In this document: one piece after another, positions 63,847-64,000 of the stretch | How positions within the stretch are numbered: the stretch's first letter is position 1 | Layout of the letters: each line of letters starts with the position of its first letter | Source of the DNA: Mucilaginibacter gracilis | GTDB taxonomy: Bacteria; Bacteroidota; Bacteroidia; Sphingobacteriales; Sphingobacteriaceae | Assembly (NCBI RefSeq): GCF_003633615.1 | Contig: NZ_RBKU01000001.1 | Span: forward strand, 1,984,001-2,048,000 | Direction of reading: 5' to 3' | Length of the DNA: 64,000 nt | Program-made: the position numbers and the translations under genes | The notes under the pieces: generated by a model | The model's database searches: none | The model's input: the letters and a program-made list of their open reading frames with translations, nothing else | What the model was told of the DNA's origin: nothing

Positions 63847-64000
63847 ATGACAAAGATTGAGTTTAACACAATGGTACTACGTCAGGCAAGTTCGTTGAGG
63901 TCATATGCACTTCACTTTACACATGACGCAGATGATGCTAACGACCTTGTTCAAGATACAATGTTAAAGGCAATAACTTATTACAATAAGTTTAAAGAAG
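63847..64000 (+). CDS. ECF-type sigma-70 factor, 5' part (runs off the window)
   Basis: 51 codons from ATG 63847, open to the end. The visible region is sigma region 2 of an ECF factor (LRSYALHFTHDADDANDLVQ, DTMLKAITYYNKF). Regions 3-4 and any anti-sigma partner lie beyond the edge. Confidence 0.85.
   Translation, partial: MTKIEFNTMVLRQASSLRSYALHFTHDADDANDLVQDTMLKAITYYNKFKE

Overview
The window looks like chromosome of a Bacteroidota bacterium, most likely family Sphingobacteriaceae (Mucilaginibacter/Pedobacter-like). The grounds are: lineage-typical families (DUF4270, DUF2807, DUF4920, DUF3494+LruC, a GT5-N-only glycogen synthase-like protein, a 939-aa CarB); promoters with the Bacteroidota -7 element TAnnTTTG; few Shine-Dalgarno sequences; many lipoproteins with SPII signals; and the palindromic intergenic repeats common in this group. 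No rRNA, tRNA, CRISPR array, prophage or transposase was recognised. It is a mostly housekeeping region with small accessory insertions (two toxin-antitoxin pairs, repeat elements).

Layout. 0-8.5 kb: nucleoside deaminase, superoxide dismutase, a zinc-ribbon/TPR membrane protein paired with a membrane zincin, an MDR oxidoreductase plus ferredoxin-reductase operon, then divergent oxyR and catalase with an OxyR-like palindrome between them, and a GluQ-RS-like gene whose expected start codon is ATC. 8.7-14 kb: glmS, DUF4270 lipoprotein and glycogen synthase-like protein on the minus strand, diverging from panC. 14-17.4 kb: two tandem YwqK/TonB-C paralogues (the second frameshifted), a Crp-type regulator and a fatty acid hydroxylase. 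17.6-21.6 kb: carB, an antitoxin-Doc module, a DUF4920 protein. 21.7-33.8 kb: NHL lipoprotein, radA, small lipoprotein flanked by inverted repeats, an HU-TPR-mS38-like-RNase G gene string diverging from mutY-ssb, DPP-IV-type peptidase, serine hydrolase. 34-45 kb: lipoprotein, ice-binding/LruC fusion, and a run of TIGR01777 epimerase, CBS protein, DUF2867-type SDR, ABC1/UbiB kinase and TetR regulator diverging from a photolyase/cryptochrome, then a DUF2264 protein. 45-64 kb: sucA-sucB (E2 with two lipoyl domains), DinB, a GT39 transferase, DUF2807, an M1 peptidase bracketed by palindromic elements, a CocE-type hydrolase, lpd, crtZ-like hydroxylase, a PIN-domain TA pair, an unrecognised protein, a second GT39 transferase, murB, and the 5' part of an ECF sigma factor running off the end.

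Functional themes: oxidative and light stress (sod, oxyR-katA, photolyase, carotenoid hydroxylase), central metabolism (all three 2-oxoglutarate dehydrogenase subunits within 13.5 kb), DNA repair (radA, mutY, ssb, photolyase), cell envelope (glmS, murB, GT39), and secreted peptidases. I found no convincing large undescribed system. The most informative unusual points are the ATC start, the broken TonB-like gene, the 29-residue mS38/bS22-like protein with HU and RNase G, the OxyR site over its own promoter, two genes with a -7 box 6 nt from the ATG, and the repeat elements around the M1 peptidase and a small lipoprotein.
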